Shown: positions 15,959 through 24,687, counted from the first letter of the stretch. The stretch: 55,064 nucleotides of DNA from an uncultured Clostridium sp. (GCA_900553945.1 USFR01000010.1:1-55064), one strand, 5' to 3'. Translations and numbers: made by a program. Notes: generated from the letters alone by a model not told the origin.

Positions 15959-16795
15959 TTAAATCTCTTTATAATTTTCTCTTAATAATTTTATTTCTCT
16001 ACCGTATCCCTCTAATTCATTTGGCGTTTCAAGGAAGAATGGTAGGTTACGTAATTTAGGATGATTAATTATTCTAGTAATTGCTTCTAGTCCTATATTT
16101 CCTTCTCCTATTTTGGCATGTCTATCTTTGTGTGATCCAAGTGTATTCATACTGTCGTTTAAATGTATTGCGTATAATTTTTCTAGTCCTATAATTTTAT
16201 CAAACTCTTCTATTACTCCATCTAGGTTATTAACTATATCATATCCACCATCAAATATATGGCATGTGTCTAAGCAAACTCCTATATGATTTTTCAATTC
16301 AACACCATCTATTATTCTTTTTATTTCTTCAAAAGTTCTTCCAATTTCTGTTCCTTTTCCAGCCATTGTTTCAAGTAAAACTGTTGTAGTTTGCTCTGGT
16401 TTTAATATTTCATTTAACATTTCTGTTATATATTTTATTCCTGTATCTACTCCTTGTCCTACATGGCTACCTGGATGAAAATTGTATAAGCTTCCTGGAA
16501 AATATTCCATTCTTTTAAGGTCGTCTTCCATTGTGTTTTTTGCAAATTCTCTTATTTCTTCTCTTGCTGCACAAGCATTTAAGGTATATGGTGCATGTGC
16601 TAAAAGATTATTTATTCCTTTCTCTTTTGCTAATTCTTTAAATTTTTTGACATCTTCTTCATTTATTGATTTAGCTGCTCCTCCTCTTGGGTTTCTTGTA
16701 AAAAATTGTATTGTATTTGCATCTATGCTTGCAGCTTGTTTTCCCATTTCAAAAAATCCTTTTGAAATAGGTAAATGACATCCTATTTTTAACAT
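15959..16795 (-). CDS. nfo: Endonuclease IV (AP endonuclease)
   Basis: A 278-residue TIM-barrel enzyme that cuts 5' of abasic sites with a trinuclear zinc centre. Visible ligand motifs: HLPISKGF with its first His, NFHPGSHVGQG, LLETMAGKGTEIG, CLDTCHIFDGGYD, HLNDSMNTLGSHKDRHAKIGEG and FFLETPNE. All match the family in order. AGAAGG precedes the ATG. Confidence 0.97.
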   Translation of the reverse strand: MLKIGCHLPISKGFFEMGKQAASIDANTIQFFTRNPRGGAAKSINEEDVKKFKELAKEKGINNLLAHAPYTLNACAAREEIREFAKNTMEDDLKRMEYFPGSLYNFHPGSHVGQGVDTGIKYITEMLNEILKPEQTTTVLLETMAGKGTEIGRTFEEIKRIIDGVELKNHIGVCLDTCHIFDGGYDIVNNLDGVIEEFDKIIGLEKLYAIHLNDSMNTLGSHKDRHAKIGEGNIGLEAITRIINHPKLRNLPFFLETPNELEGYGREIKLLRENYKEI

Positions 16796-16858
16796 ATTCT
16801 TCCTTCTTTCTTATATTTATTATGCATATATATTATAAAATATATAATTTAAAAATTT

Positions 16859-18400
16859 TTATCTATTTGAAAAATCACTATAATCTCTATCAATTAGAAA
16901 TGAATAGTTCTTTTGAATTTCTGGATATTTTTGTGCTAATTCATTAAAGTATTTTTCTACATTTATTTTTTCATCAGAATTAATACTCTTTCTTTTATAT
17001 CCAGCCAATTTGTAATTTTCATCCTCTATTTTTATTTCTTCTTGTAGATTTTGCCTTTGATTATTATAATCGGTAAGATTTAACGAATTTAATAATTCTA
17101 GTAATTTTACTTTTCCATTTCTTCTTGCTTCAATTTCATTATACATCATATAATAATTGGCAGTATAATATTCAGGATTATATTTTCTTATTATTTCTTC
17201 TTTGAATTGTTTTTTTCTTAATGGATTTCCTTCTATTTTTTCTTTTTGCTTAAAATCTAAATTTTGTCTATGATGTGTGTTTTCATGGTATATAATTTCC
17301 AGTAGGCTAATATCTTTTGATTCTAACATGCTACTTACAGATTCTTCTGCTAATATTGTTACATAACTCTTTGGGATTGCGCTTCCTTTTAAATCTTTTT
17401 GCGAGTAATCTTCTCTAAAAAGTGTGCAACATTCTTTTACATCATTTTTTGCAATATCTTGTAATATACTTTCAAATACAATTTGATACCTTTCTTTATT
17501 TTCTACAATGTATTGCTCTGAATTAAGGGCTTGTCTTAAAAAATAGTTTATGACCTCTTGTGGCATGATGTAGTTTGATGTTAATTTAAGTGTTTGTATA
17601 TTTCTTAATAATAAATTATTTTTTTCCTCGATTGAACATTGATTATTTTCTTCTATCATTTTTTTTATTTCTTCTTTAGTCTGTTCTGGATTTGTTTCGT
17701 GTAATTTTAAATTTTCTAAAATTATATTTGAAATATTTTCTCTATCTTGTACAGGAAGTCTTTCTTGTATCTGTAATAAATCAAGAATCATCTTATTATT
17801 AAATAAATCAAAATTTGGTTGTTTCGTTAATTTGTCTATTATTTTGTACATTATTTCAAAATATGGTCTACTTTGTTCTGTTGGTGTGATGGATGCATAT
17901 AACTCCGTAAAATTATCCATAAATTCTTGAACAAATTTAAATTTCTCAAATTCAAACCCGTTTTTTTCTATAAATTCGATTGCTACTTTTATTAATCTGT
18001 GGCTGTATACTCTGTTTTTTATATAGAAAACCAATAGTTTATCTAAATTTTGAATTTGTTCTTTGGTTAAATTTTCTTTTTTAAAATATTTATTTATTAT
18101 ATTATCTTCTATTTTTTTAGCTATCTCCATTTTTGGAAATAGTTCATTTATAAATTTTGTTTCTTCCTCTAAACCACTTATTCCAAATCTTTGTATTTTT
18201 AATATTATATTCAATGCTTCTTGAAACTCGGGTAATTCTTCCATATTTTTAAAACTGTAATCAAATAATGATTTTTTATAATTTTCTAATACCATTTTAA
18301 TTTTATCATTAAAAAGATTAATTCCAACTTTTTCAAAGGTGTTACTTAATATTTCTTTAATATACCCATTTAGCTGGTTTATTTTTTTATTTTCTTCCAC
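16859..18400 (-). CDS. Helical protein with an HExxH metallopeptidase-like motif; family not recognised
   Basis: A 513-residue protein without signal peptide or membrane helix. The first 340 residues are predicted almost all helical and rich in Lys, Glu, Asn and Ile. Near residue 372 the segment EIIYHENTHHRQ contains HENTH, a fit to the zinc motif HExxH. About 50 residues later NEIEARRNG offers a possible third ligand Glu, as in gluzincins. A Lys/Asn-rich tail of about 80 residues follows. The start is GTG at 18400 behind AAAGAG. It has its own promoter and stands alone. It may be a cytosolic peptidase; no known family can be assigned from memory. Confidence 0.8.
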   Translation of the reverse strand: MEENKKINQLNGYIKEILSNTFEKVGINLFNDKIKMVLENYKKSLFDYSFKNMEELPEFQEALNIILKIQRFGISGLEEETKFINELFPKMEIAKKIEDNIINKYFKKENLTKEQIQNLDKLLVFYIKNRVYSHRLIKVAIEFIEKNGFEFEKFKFVQEFMDNFTELYASITPTEQSRPYFEIMYKIIDKLTKQPNFDLFNNKMILDLLQIQERLPVQDRENISNIILENLKLHETNPEQTKEEIKKMIEENNQCSIEEKNNLLLRNIQTLKLTSNYIMPQEVINYFLRQALNSEQYIVENKERYQIVFESILQDIAKNDVKECCTLFREDYSQKDLKGSAIPKSYVTILAEESVSSMLESKDISLLEIIYHENTHHRQNLDFKQKEKIEGNPLRKKQFKEEIIRKYNPEYYTANYYMMYNEIEARRNGKVKLLELLNSLNLTDYNNQRQNLQEEIKIEDENYKLAGYKRKSINSDEKINVEKYFNELAQKYPEIQKNYSFLIDRDYSDFSNR

Positions 18401-18438
18401 GCTTCTCTTTTTTCCTTTTATAAATTACTATATGTTTT

Positions 18439-18467
18439 AATATATCATAACCTTTTTGGTTTTTCAA
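18439..18467 (-). promoter_or_regulatory. Promoter of the HExxH protein gene
   Basis: TTGAAA (18462-18467), 17-bp spacer ending TGA, TATATT (18439-18444). Confidence 0.65.
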
Positions 18468-18514
18468 ATTTTACTTTTTTCTTAGAACATTATCTCTACT
18501 ATGAATATGAAAAT

Positions 18515-18543
18515 TTTACATTTATGTTAAGTTGTGGTATAAT
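18515..18543 (+). promoter_or_regulatory. Promoter of the four-helix membrane-protein gene
   Basis: TTTACA (18515-18520), 17-bp spacer, TATAAT (18538-18543) with an extended TGG in front. Confidence 0.75.
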
Positions 18544-18572
18544 GAGTTTATCTATATATTATATATTTAGAT

Positions 18573-18598
18573 ATCTCCTACGTTTTCATCACGGAGAT
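18573..18598 (+). promoter_or_regulatory. Leader hairpin ahead of the four-helix membrane-protein gene
   Basis: ATCTCC (18573-18578) can pair with GGAGAT (18593-18598) in the roughly 90-base untranslated leader. No known riboswitch is recognised. Confidence 0.35.
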
Positions 18599-18638
18599 GC
18601 AGTTACTATTAATTTTTTATTATTAAAGGAGGTAGTCT

Positions 18639-19010
18639 ATGATAATTTTCGGACTCACATTTTTAGGCGTTGTTACTTTAGTTACAAGTGTTATCACTGG
18701 TATTGTTGCATCTACTGACGCATTGTTGTCCTTTGGGGCGCTTCTTACTTTTGGGTTTGTAGCGCTTGCTATCGGAACACATAGTCGAATGGCTTGGACT
18801 GCTATGTTCCTGACAATTCTTGCAATGGTTGGGATTGAAACTTTGGCACCATATAGTGTTATCGTATCAAGAGTAATCGCAGTTGTTGTTGCCGCATTTG
18901 GAACTTACTTAATAAAGTCTCCTATCGTACGGTATGTCAGACATGATCAGCACAGGCCTGGAGGCCCAAGATTATCAGCGATTATCCGAACAATTCTTTG
19001 GATAATCTAA
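18639..19010 (+). CDS. Small four-helix membrane protein (unknown function)
   Basis: A 123-residue protein made of four hydrophobic helices (about 2-24, 28-46, 50-70 and 76-94) and a basic, proline-containing tail (VRHDQHRPGGPR). The ATG is preceded by AAAGGAGG. It has its own promoter, leader and terminator. Base composition is clearly higher in GC than the neighbours, with codons such as GCG and CTT, resembling the small membrane gene of the spoVD element and hinting at transfer. I do not recognise a family. Confidence 0.75.
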   Translation: MIIFGLTFLGVVTLVTSVITGIVASTDALLSFGALLTFGFVALAIGTHSRMAWTAMFLTILAMVGIETLAPYSVIVSRVIAVVVAAFGTYLIKSPIVRYVRHDQHRPGGPRLSAIIRTILWII

Positions 19011-19024
19011 AACAAAACTAGAAA

Positions 19025-19055
19025 GTCATCTGTGGTAAAACACAGATGGCTTTTT
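19025..19055 (+). terminator. Terminator of the four-helix membrane-protein gene
   Basis: A 10-bp stem with one G-T pair (19025-19034 with 19041-19050), loop GTAAAA, then TTTTT. Confidence 0.9.
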
Positions 19056-19150
19056 AGTTTGACTTATTTTCTCCAAACTATACTGAGAAATAATTATTTT
19101 TATATAATTTTTTATCTTTATATAATAGATATTTTAATGTATTGTTTCAT

Positions 19151-19816
19151 TTATTCTAATATAGTTGAATTGCTTGCTCCTTTCCCAACTACTTGTGTCA
19201 TTAAGCTATTCCATGTAATATTTCCTATTTGTCCGTCTTGCGATAATCCATTATTTCCTTGAAATGTTATGACTGCTTCTTTGGTTCTTCTTCCAAATAT
19301 TCCATCTAGTCCGCCTGTTCCTAATCCCAAAGTATTTAGCGCATCTTGTGCAATTAATACATATACACCTCTACTTCCGAATTGAGTTAACGGATATCCA
19401 CTTGCTATCCACCTATTGTCAAAATGTACCCATCTTGGAGTATCTGCCGCTGGTTCTACATATCTCCAGTATCCTGATGCTTTTGCCAAATTTCTCATAT
19501 AGTTTCTTGAACTTTCACTTAAATTCTGTCCAACGTCAAATGCAACTCCTGCATAATGCTGTGATAAAATTCCATGTCCGCCTTCCCAACATCTCTTAAA
19601 TGCAAATCCAACATAGATTCCTCTTCCATATAGAGTTCTAAAATTATTCCAGCTTTGCATTGTTCTTTTGTCTGTCCATAATAAATTGCTTTCACTTGAA
19701 CCTCTGAATTCTCTTACTCTTAATGTACCTCGGTTATAAGGCATTGGCTCTGCCTCTCCTCTGTAATATGTTTCCATCCTGTTTGTTTGATTATTATATA
19801 CTAATATTTTAGCCAA
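19151..19816 (-). CDS. M15-like peptidoglycan peptidase with C-terminal peptidoglycan-binding domain
   Basis: A 221-residue protein. The N-terminal half carries the zinc ligands of the M15 (VanY-type) fold: SQHYAGVAFDVG (His, then Asp seven residues on) and RWVHFD. The C-terminal part (about 150-215) is a PG_binding_1 domain (LNTLGLGTGGLDGIFGRRT...AVITFQ). It should cleave peptide bonds in peptidoglycan. No signal peptide is evident, so it may be released by mother-cell lysis or act during sporulation. The start is TTG at 19816, six or seven bases after AGAGGTGA; a GTG at 19825 overlaps that site. The ribosome site and start lie in a hairpin (next entry). Confidence 0.85.
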   Translation of the reverse strand: MAKILVYNNQTNRMETYYRGEAEPMPYNRGTLRVREFRGSSESNLLWTDKRTMQSWNNFRTLYGRGIYVGFAFKRCWEGGHGILSQHYAGVAFDVGQNLSESSRNYMRNLAKASGYWRYVEPAADTPRWVHFDNRWIASGYPLTQFGSRGVYVLIAQDALNTLGLGTGGLDGIFGRRTKEAVITFQGNNGLSQDGQIGNITWNSLMTQVVGKGASNSTILE

Positions 19817-19856
19817 AAAAATCACCTCTAATATATAATATTAGAGATGATTTTTT
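19816..19856 (-). terminator. Terminator-like hairpin that buries the ribosome site and start of the M15 gene
   Basis: A 19-bp stem with one mismatch (19816-19834 with 19838-19856) follows the upstream hydrolase gene and ends in T7 on the minus strand. Its 3' arm contains the M15 ribosome site AGAGGTGA and its T run contains the TTG start, so it may both end the upstream transcript and block M15 translation. Confidence 0.75.
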
Positions 19857-19865
19857 ATGTTACTT

Positions 19866-20504
19866 TTAATAATATATTTCACATTTTGTATTGCTAGTAT
19901 CTATTAGCTCTTTGAATAATATACCATCTTCTGGTTCTCCTACTATTGACCCATAGTGAGTTGGAATTACATACTTTGGTTCTATTTTACTAGCTAAAGC
20001 TGCTGCTTCAACATAGTCCATTGTATATGTTCCTCCAACTGGTAAAAATGCTACATCACACTTTACTGCACATGCTTCTTTTGTTTTATCTGTATCTCCA
20101 GCTATATAATATCTGTGTTCGTCAATATCTATTATATATCCTACCCATTCTTTAGATTTCGGATGATATGGTTTATTTTTATTATATGCTGGTATTGTTT
20201 CGATAAGAATACCTTCAAAATTGAAAGTTTCATATGGCTTACAATAATGTACATTTTCTTCATATATTCCTGTTTTACTTATTTCATTTTTGCAGTCTTC
20301 TGTTGTTATTAATACAGTATCCTCTTTTGCCACTGCTTTTATATCATCTGGTGAAAAATGATCATAATGTGAATGTGTGCATAGTATTAAATCAGCATCA
20401 TGTGCTGGAATGTCTATTTGAAATGGATCAATATAGATTACCTTTTCTTTTTGAATTTTTATGCTACTATGTTTTAATACATTTACTCCATCTAATTCGA
20501 ACAT
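19866..20504 (-). CDS. Cytosolic metallo-beta-lactamase-fold hydrolase (UlaG-like)
   Basis: A 212-residue single-domain MBL protein of the UPF0173/UlaG type. Motifs: YIDPFQID, THSHYDHFS (zinc ligands HxHxDH), AGDTDKTKEA, FLPVGGTYTMD and PTHYGSIVGEPEDG. No signal peptide. Substrate unknown. It lies 24 bases after the Spo0E-like gene and is probably co-transcribed with it. Confidence 0.88.
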   Translation of the reverse strand: MFELDGVNVLKHSSIKIQKEKVIYIDPFQIDIPAHDADLILCTHSHYDHFSPDDIKAVAKEDTVLITTEDCKNEISKTGIYEENVHYCKPYETFNFEGILIETIPAYNKNKPYHPKSKEWVGYIIDIDEHRYYIAGDTDKTKEACAVKCDVAFLPVGGTYTMDYVEAAALASKIEPKYVIPTHYGSIVGEPEDGILFKELIDTSNTKCEIYY

Positions 20505-20528
20505 TTTTTCCTCCTATTATTGCTACGT

Positions 20529-20666
20529 TTATCCTATGTTTTTATAGTATTCAGCTATTAGGTTATCTAATCTTATACTTATTGTATATATAGTATCATA
20601 ATCTTCGCCATTTTGGATGCTTCTATTTAGTTCTTCCCTTAATTTACAAATTTTTTCATCTATCAT
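20529..20666 (-). CDS. Spo0E-like aspartyl-phosphate phosphatase
   Basis: A 45-residue protein whose sequence IYTISIRLDNLIAEYYK carries the SxxLD core of the Spo0E family, inside the usual two-helix hairpin. Such proteins dephosphorylate Spo0A~P and delay sporulation. The frame opens further upstream at 20723, but the ATG at 20666 has AAAGGAG 8 bases before it and gives the family length. It supports a sporulating host. Confidence 0.82.
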   Translation of the reverse strand: MIDEKICKLREELNRSIQNGEDYDTIYTISIRLDNLIAEYYKNIG

Positions 20667-20713
20667 GACAATCACTCCTTTTATTCTACAAAAGTATTGT
20701 TTTATTCGCTTAT

Positions 20714-20742
20714 AAAATACCATATTTTTACATGGGAGTCAA
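20714..20742 (-). promoter_or_regulatory. Promoter of the Spo0E-like gene
   Basis: TTGACT (20737-20742), 17-bp spacer, TATTTT (20714-20719). Confidence 0.6.
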
Positions 20743-20808
20743 CTTATTTTTCTTATTTACTAATTTTTTCGTTCGACAAATTTTAACATTTTTTTCTCTA
20801 TTTTTCCG

Positions 20809-22089
20809 TTATTCGTTGCCTTTTTTCGGAATAACATAAGATTCGACCATTTTTCCTTTGTTGAATGCTTCTTTTAATGTTTTTTCTACATATTGTTTTG
20901 TCACTAAATTGTAGTTCTCTATATTCTCAAATGGTTTTATTTTTCTAAAGTAATTTGAAATTGACATGATGGCTATTATAGAAACATCATTGTATTCTCT
21001 TACATATTGTCCATATATTTTTCTTTTTGCTCTTTCAAATTCATCATCACTTATTCCATTATTTTTATATTTTTCTATTTTTTCTTCTATTATTTTTTTG
21101 GTTTCTTTTAAATCATTCGTTTTTCCTTGAATTAATATGTGTGCATAATCTCTAGCATATTCATATGTTGCAGATACGTTTTCGAATATTAATCCTTTTT
21201 CATATAATTCTTTATAACATTCTGAGCTTGTTCCAAATAGTATTTCTAATATTATTTCAAGACTTAAGCTTATTTTTGATTTATTTTCTTTTATAGGTTT
21301 TAGCTTATATCCAAGCGTAAATATTGGAATAGAAACATCCATATTTGCTATAATTTCTTTTTGATTTATTTCTTCTGGTTCGTTAACTTCTATAACTTTA
21401 GCTTTGTTTTTTGATGATAATGTTATTTTTCCTTTTATTTTTTCTATTATTTCTTCAGGATTAAAATTACCACACACTACTAATATCATATTGTTTTGAA
21501 CATAAAAGTTATTATAACATTTATATAAAATTTCTTTATCTATTTTTTGTATTGTTTCGACACTTCCTGCAACGTCAATTCTTATTGGATTAACTTTGTA
21601 CAAACCTTTCATACAATTTATATATGCTTTCCATTCAGGTTCATCATCATACATATTTATTTCTTGCGCAATAATACCTTTTTCTTTTTCCACGTTTTGG
21701 TCTGTGAAATATGGATTTTGTACATATTTTAATAATTCATCTAAGGCTGGTTCAAAATTATTTGTACATTCAAATAAGTATGCTGTATGATCATTTGTTG
21801 TGTATGCATTTGCCTCTACTCCAAGTGATGATAATACATCTAAGCTATTTGTTCCATTTTCTTGTTCGAATAATTTGTGTTCCAAAAAATGCGCTACACC
21901 ATCTGGAATTCTTGTTTTTTCATTTTCTCCATCTATTATAAATTCATTATCATTTGATCCATATTCTACTGAAAAAATAGCATACTTTTTTCTTGTGTTT
22001 TCTTTTGGAATGCACATAATTGTTAGACCAGTTTCTAATTTTTCTATATAAACTTTTTCTTTTAATATTTTATTTTCAATTATCTGCAT
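20809..22089 (-). CDS. M16 zinc peptidase, active subunit (YmfH-like)
   Basis: A 426-residue protein with the inverted zinc motif HFLEH in GVAHFLEHKLFE near residue 65 and a downstream Glu-rich segment (EKEKGIIAQEINMYDDEP) that supplies the second Glu. Two M16 half-domains span the protein. The ATG at 22089 is preceded by GGAGG; the start at 22101 lies in front of that site. It overlaps the end of the preceding M16 gene by 14 bases, implying translational coupling and a paired complex. Confidence 0.9.
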   Translation of the reverse strand: MQIIENKILKEKVYIEKLETGLTIMCIPKENTRKKYAIFSVEYGSNDNEFIIDGENEKTRIPDGVAHFLEHKLFEQENGTNSLDVLSSLGVEANAYTTNDHTAYLFECTNNFEPALDELLKYVQNPYFTDQNVEKEKGIIAQEINMYDDEPEWKAYINCMKGLYKVNPIRIDVAGSVETIQKIDKEILYKCYNNFYVQNNMILVVCGNFNPEEIIEKIKGKITLSSKNKAKVIEVNEPEEINQKEIIANMDVSIPIFTLGYKLKPIKENKSKISLSLEIILEILFGTSSECYKELYEKGLIFENVSATYEYARDYAHILIQGKTNDLKETKKIIEEKIEKYKNNGISDDEFERAKRKIYGQYVREYNDVSIIAIMSISNYFRKIKPFENIENYNLVTKQYVEKTLKEAFNKGKMVESYVIPKKGNE

Positions 22090-23377
22090 TTTCTCCTCCA
22101 TTTCTCAAGAAATATATTGTGTTGATTTGAACTTTATTTGCAATTTCTATAATTTCGTCTCTTGTTACATTTTTTATTTTTTCTTTGTATTCATCTATTG
22201 TAATTGATCTTTTTGATAATTCCTGTCCAAATAAAAATAGTATTTGTGAATCTTGTTCTTCACTTATTGAATCAACTCCTGCTAAAATATATTCTTTAGC
22301 TTTTGTTACTTCTTCGTCTGTAAAATCTCCTTTTTTCATATCATCTAATAATTTCTTTATTAAATCTAATGTTTTTTGATATTTATCACATTCGATTCCA
22401 CATCTTATAAAAATATTATTTTTTTGCACTACGTATTCTGATTTTGTAGTATATGCAAGACTTTCTTTTTCTCTTACAATTTGAAATAATTTTGAACTAA
22501 CTCCATTACCAAATATAGCATTATATACTATTGTTATATATCTAAAATCATCAAATCTGTTTGGCAATATATCTAAGCCTATTACTAATTTACCTTGAGT
22601 TACATCTAGCTCTTCTTTTATTTCTTCTGGCTTTTCTATTATGTCTTTTATTTCTTTTTTAATATCATTAATTTTAATTTTTTCTTCTCTTGGTTTTATT
22701 GTTTGTATTAGCTCATTTTTCTTTATTATCTTCGCTATTTCTTCTGCTTGGAAATCACTGCTAACAATTATATCTATTTTACATGTATCAATTACTTGTT
22801 TGTATTGCTCATACAAGTTTTTATTATTTATTGCTTGTAAATCTTTTTGGTCACCATATTTGCTTAGGCCATAACTCTGGTTTTTATACATTGCTTTTAC
22901 GCATTTATCATATGCATAGAAATCTTTATTGTCTTTTTGCGCATTTATTATCATTTCTAGATTTCTTTTTTCAAGTTCAACTTTTGTTTCATCGAATGAA
23001 TCGTTTTGAACTTGGGGGTTGAATATTATTTCTGTAAGTACATTTATTACTTTCTCTAAGTTATTATTTTTATTTGGTAAATAATTATCATTTATACTTT
23101 CAATAAAAAACTTTAAAACTAAGTTATCACCTGTTTTATCTACGCCGCAGTCGAAAGCAGCTCCATATAGCATTTCTAATTCTTCAATAATTTTTTGATA
23201 TGATTGATACTTTTTACAACCACTTCTTAAAACAGCTGGTAACAATGCATTTTTAGTTATCGTTTCTTTTTCTAGTGGCAAGCTTAAGAAAAATACTGTA
23301 AAATCAGTTTTAAAGTTTTTATTCTTAATTAAATGGAGTGTTACTCCTGACTTAATTTCTTTTTTTATATATTTCAC
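22076..23377 (-). CDS. M16 peptidase-like protein, inactive partner (YmfF-like)
   Basis: A 433-residue M16-fold protein. At the place of HxxEH it has LLPAVLRSG, so the zinc site is missing and it is probably the non-catalytic partner of the next gene, as in the YmfF/YmfH pair of Firmicutes. The start is GTG at 23377 with AAGGAG upstream. It lies 46 bases after yqeY. Confidence 0.85.
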   Translation of the reverse strand: MKYIKKEIKSGVTLHLIKNKNFKTDFTVFFLSLPLEKETITKNALLPAVLRSGCKKYQSYQKIIEELEMLYGAAFDCGVDKTGDNLVLKFFIESINDNYLPNKNNNLEKVINVLTEIIFNPQVQNDSFDETKVELEKRNLEMIINAQKDNKDFYAYDKCVKAMYKNQSYGLSKYGDQKDLQAINNKNLYEQYKQVIDTCKIDIIVSSDFQAEEIAKIIKKNELIQTIKPREEKIKINDIKKEIKDIIEKPEEIKEELDVTQGKLVIGLDILPNRFDDFRYITIVYNAIFGNGVSSKLFQIVREKESLAYTTKSEYVVQKNNIFIRCGIECDKYQKTLDLIKKLLDDMKKGDFTDEEVTKAKEYILAGVDSISEEQDSQILFLFGQELSKRSITIDEYKEKIKNVTRDEIIEIANKVQINTIYFLRNGGENADN

Positions 23378-23423
23378 AAATTTTCTCCTTGTTTTTTATT
23401 TAGTATTTGCTATTTTGATTTTT

Positions 23424-23861
23424 TTATGCTAATAGTCCTTTTACAACTTCATTTATAGTTCTTCCATCTGCTTGTGCACCAATTTTTTCTTTTGCTGATT
23501 TCATTACTTTTCCCATGTCTTTCATTGAAGTAGCTCCTGTTTCTTCAATTACTTCTTTTACTATTTTAGCTATTTCTTCTTTTGATAGTTGCTTAGGTAA
23601 ATATACTTCTAGATAACTTATTTCTTCTTTTATTTGGTTTACTAAATCTTCTCTTCCACCTTTTTCATAATCTGCAATTGAATCTTTTCTCTTTTTTACT
23701 TCTTTTGAAATTAATTCTATGATTTGCTCATCAGTTAATTCTATTCCTTTATCTTTTTCAATTTGTAATATTCCTGCTCTTGTCATTTGTATTGCATTTT
23801 TCTTTATTTCATTTTTTTCTTTCATAGCTTCTTTTAAATCTTCTAATAATCTTTTTTTCAT
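23424..23861 (-). CDS. yqeY: GatB/YqeY-domain protein
   Basis: A 145-residue, mostly helical protein with the family pattern LLEDLKEAMKEKNEIKKNAI, KKRKDSIADYEKGGREDLV and YLPKQLSKEEI. It resembles the tRNA-binding tail domain of GatB, but its role is unknown. It follows rpsU, the usual neighbour in Firmicutes, and also has a promoter of its own. Confidence 0.93.
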   Translation of the reverse strand: MKKRLLEDLKEAMKEKNEIKKNAIQMTRAGILQIEKDKGIELTDEQIIELISKEVKKRKDSIADYEKGGREDLVNQIKEEISYLEVYLPKQLSKEEIAKIVKEVIEETGATSMKDMGKVMKSAKEKIGAQADGRTINEVVKGLLA

Positions 23862-23900
23862 TTTATTTCCATCCTTTCATATCTCTTTTTCTATCTAAAG

Positions 23901-23929
23901 ATAATATCATATTTAAATTGTTTTCACAA
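23901..23929 (-). promoter_or_regulatory. Promoter of yqeY and the M16 pair
   Basis: TTGTGA (23924-23929), 17-bp spacer ending TGA, TATTAT (23901-23906). Confidence 0.65.
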
Positions 23930-24017
23930 TGTTTTTGGGTTATGCATAGTGTTTGTTTTTATTTGCTTTTTTCTTCATATTTATTTAATATGTTTTTATT
24001 ACTTTTCTTTAGATATT

Positions 24018-24043
24018 AAAAGGACACGTGTATATACGTGTCC
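24018..24043 (-). terminator. Terminator of rpsU
   Basis: The 8-bp stem GGACACGT/ACGTGTCC (24022-24029 with 24036-24043) is followed by TTTT on the minus strand. Confidence 0.8.
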
Positions 24044-24051
24044 CTAATTTT

Positions 24052-24222
24052 TTAAAATTTTCTTTTTCTTGCAGCCTCGGATTTTTTCTTTCTCTTTACA
24101 CTTGGCTTTTCATAATGCTCTCTTTTTCTAACTTCTTGTAATACTCCATTTCTAGCGCATTGTCTTTTAAATCTTTTTAGAGCATCTTCTATATTACCAT
24201 TATTAACTTTAATCTCTGACAT
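24052..24222 (-). CDS. rpsU: 30S ribosomal protein S21
   Basis: A 56-residue basic protein beginning MSEIKVNNGNIEDALKRFK and ending KKKSEAARKRKF, the S21 pattern. It helps initiation by contacting the anti-Shine-Dalgarno end of 16S rRNA. The ATG is preceded by AAGGAGGGAG. It has its own promoter and terminator. Confidence 0.95.
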   Translation of the reverse strand: MSEIKVNNGNIEDALKRFKRQCARNGVLQEVRKREHYEKPSVKRKKKSEAARKRKF

Positions 24223-24312
24223 TTTATCTCCCTCCTTCCGAAGCTTAACACCATCTTGTGGGATTACTTTTTTCTTATCTTATCGGTTGTATGTATATCT
24301 CCGATGTTAACT

Positions 24313-24342
24313 ATTATACATTAAGTTTCATAATATTGTCAA
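24313..24342 (-). promoter_or_regulatory. Promoter of rpsU
   Basis: Consensus TTGACA (24337-24342), 18-bp spacer, consensus TATAAT (24313-24318). The leader to the start codon is about 85 bases. Confidence 0.85.
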
Positions 24343-24433
24343 TACAAAATTTTCGTTATATGCAAATTTAATTAAAAAGATTATTATGTTTAATTTCTTT
24401 CTTGTAATATTATAAAGAAAAATTTCATATTAT

Positions 24434-24451
24434 TTTTTTCACACCTTGCTG
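24434..24451 (+). repeat. 18-base repeat, copy 1
   Basis: TTTTTTCACACCTTGCTG, identical to 53611-53628. It lies in the gap between the rpsU promoter and the ferredoxin terminator, which otherwise holds no gene. Confidence 0.6.
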
Positions 24452-24470
24452 TCGCATTCCTCGGAATTTG

Positions 24471-24500
24471 AAAATAAAAATACGGCTAATTGTTAGCCGT
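24471..24500 (-). terminator. Terminator of the ferredoxin gene
   Basis: The 8-bp stem ACGGCTAA/TTAGCCGT (24482-24489 with 24493-24500) is followed on the minus strand by ATTTTTATTTT. Confidence 0.8.
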
Positions 24501-24516
24501 TTATTTCATTTTTTAA

Positions 24517-24687
24517 TTATTCAGCTTCTGGTGCTCCTACTGGACATACGCCTTCGCATGTTCCACATTCTATACATGCTTCTTTGTTTATTTCATAGTG
24601 TTCGTTTCCTTGTGATATGCATCCTACTGGGCAAGCTCCTGCGCATGCTCCACAGCTTATACATTTGTCTGTAATTTTATATGCCAT
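24517..24687 (-). CDS. 2[4Fe-4S] ferredoxin
   Basis: A 56-residue ferredoxin with two cluster motifs, CISCGACAGACPVGC and CIECGTCEGVCPVG. It carries low-potential electrons. The ATG at 24687 follows GGGAGGG; the earlier ATG at 24708 lies in front of it. It lies 31 bases after the amidohydrolase gene, at the end of that operon. Confidence 0.95.
   Translation of the reverse strand: MAYKITDKCISCGACAGACPVGCISQGNEHYEINKEACIECGTCEGVCPVGAPEAE

Noticed and set aside
18524..18718. 64-codon frame overlapping the leader of the four-helix membrane gene
   Set aside because: It overlaps the promoter -10 and a gene with a strong ribosome site, and has no ribosome site of its own.
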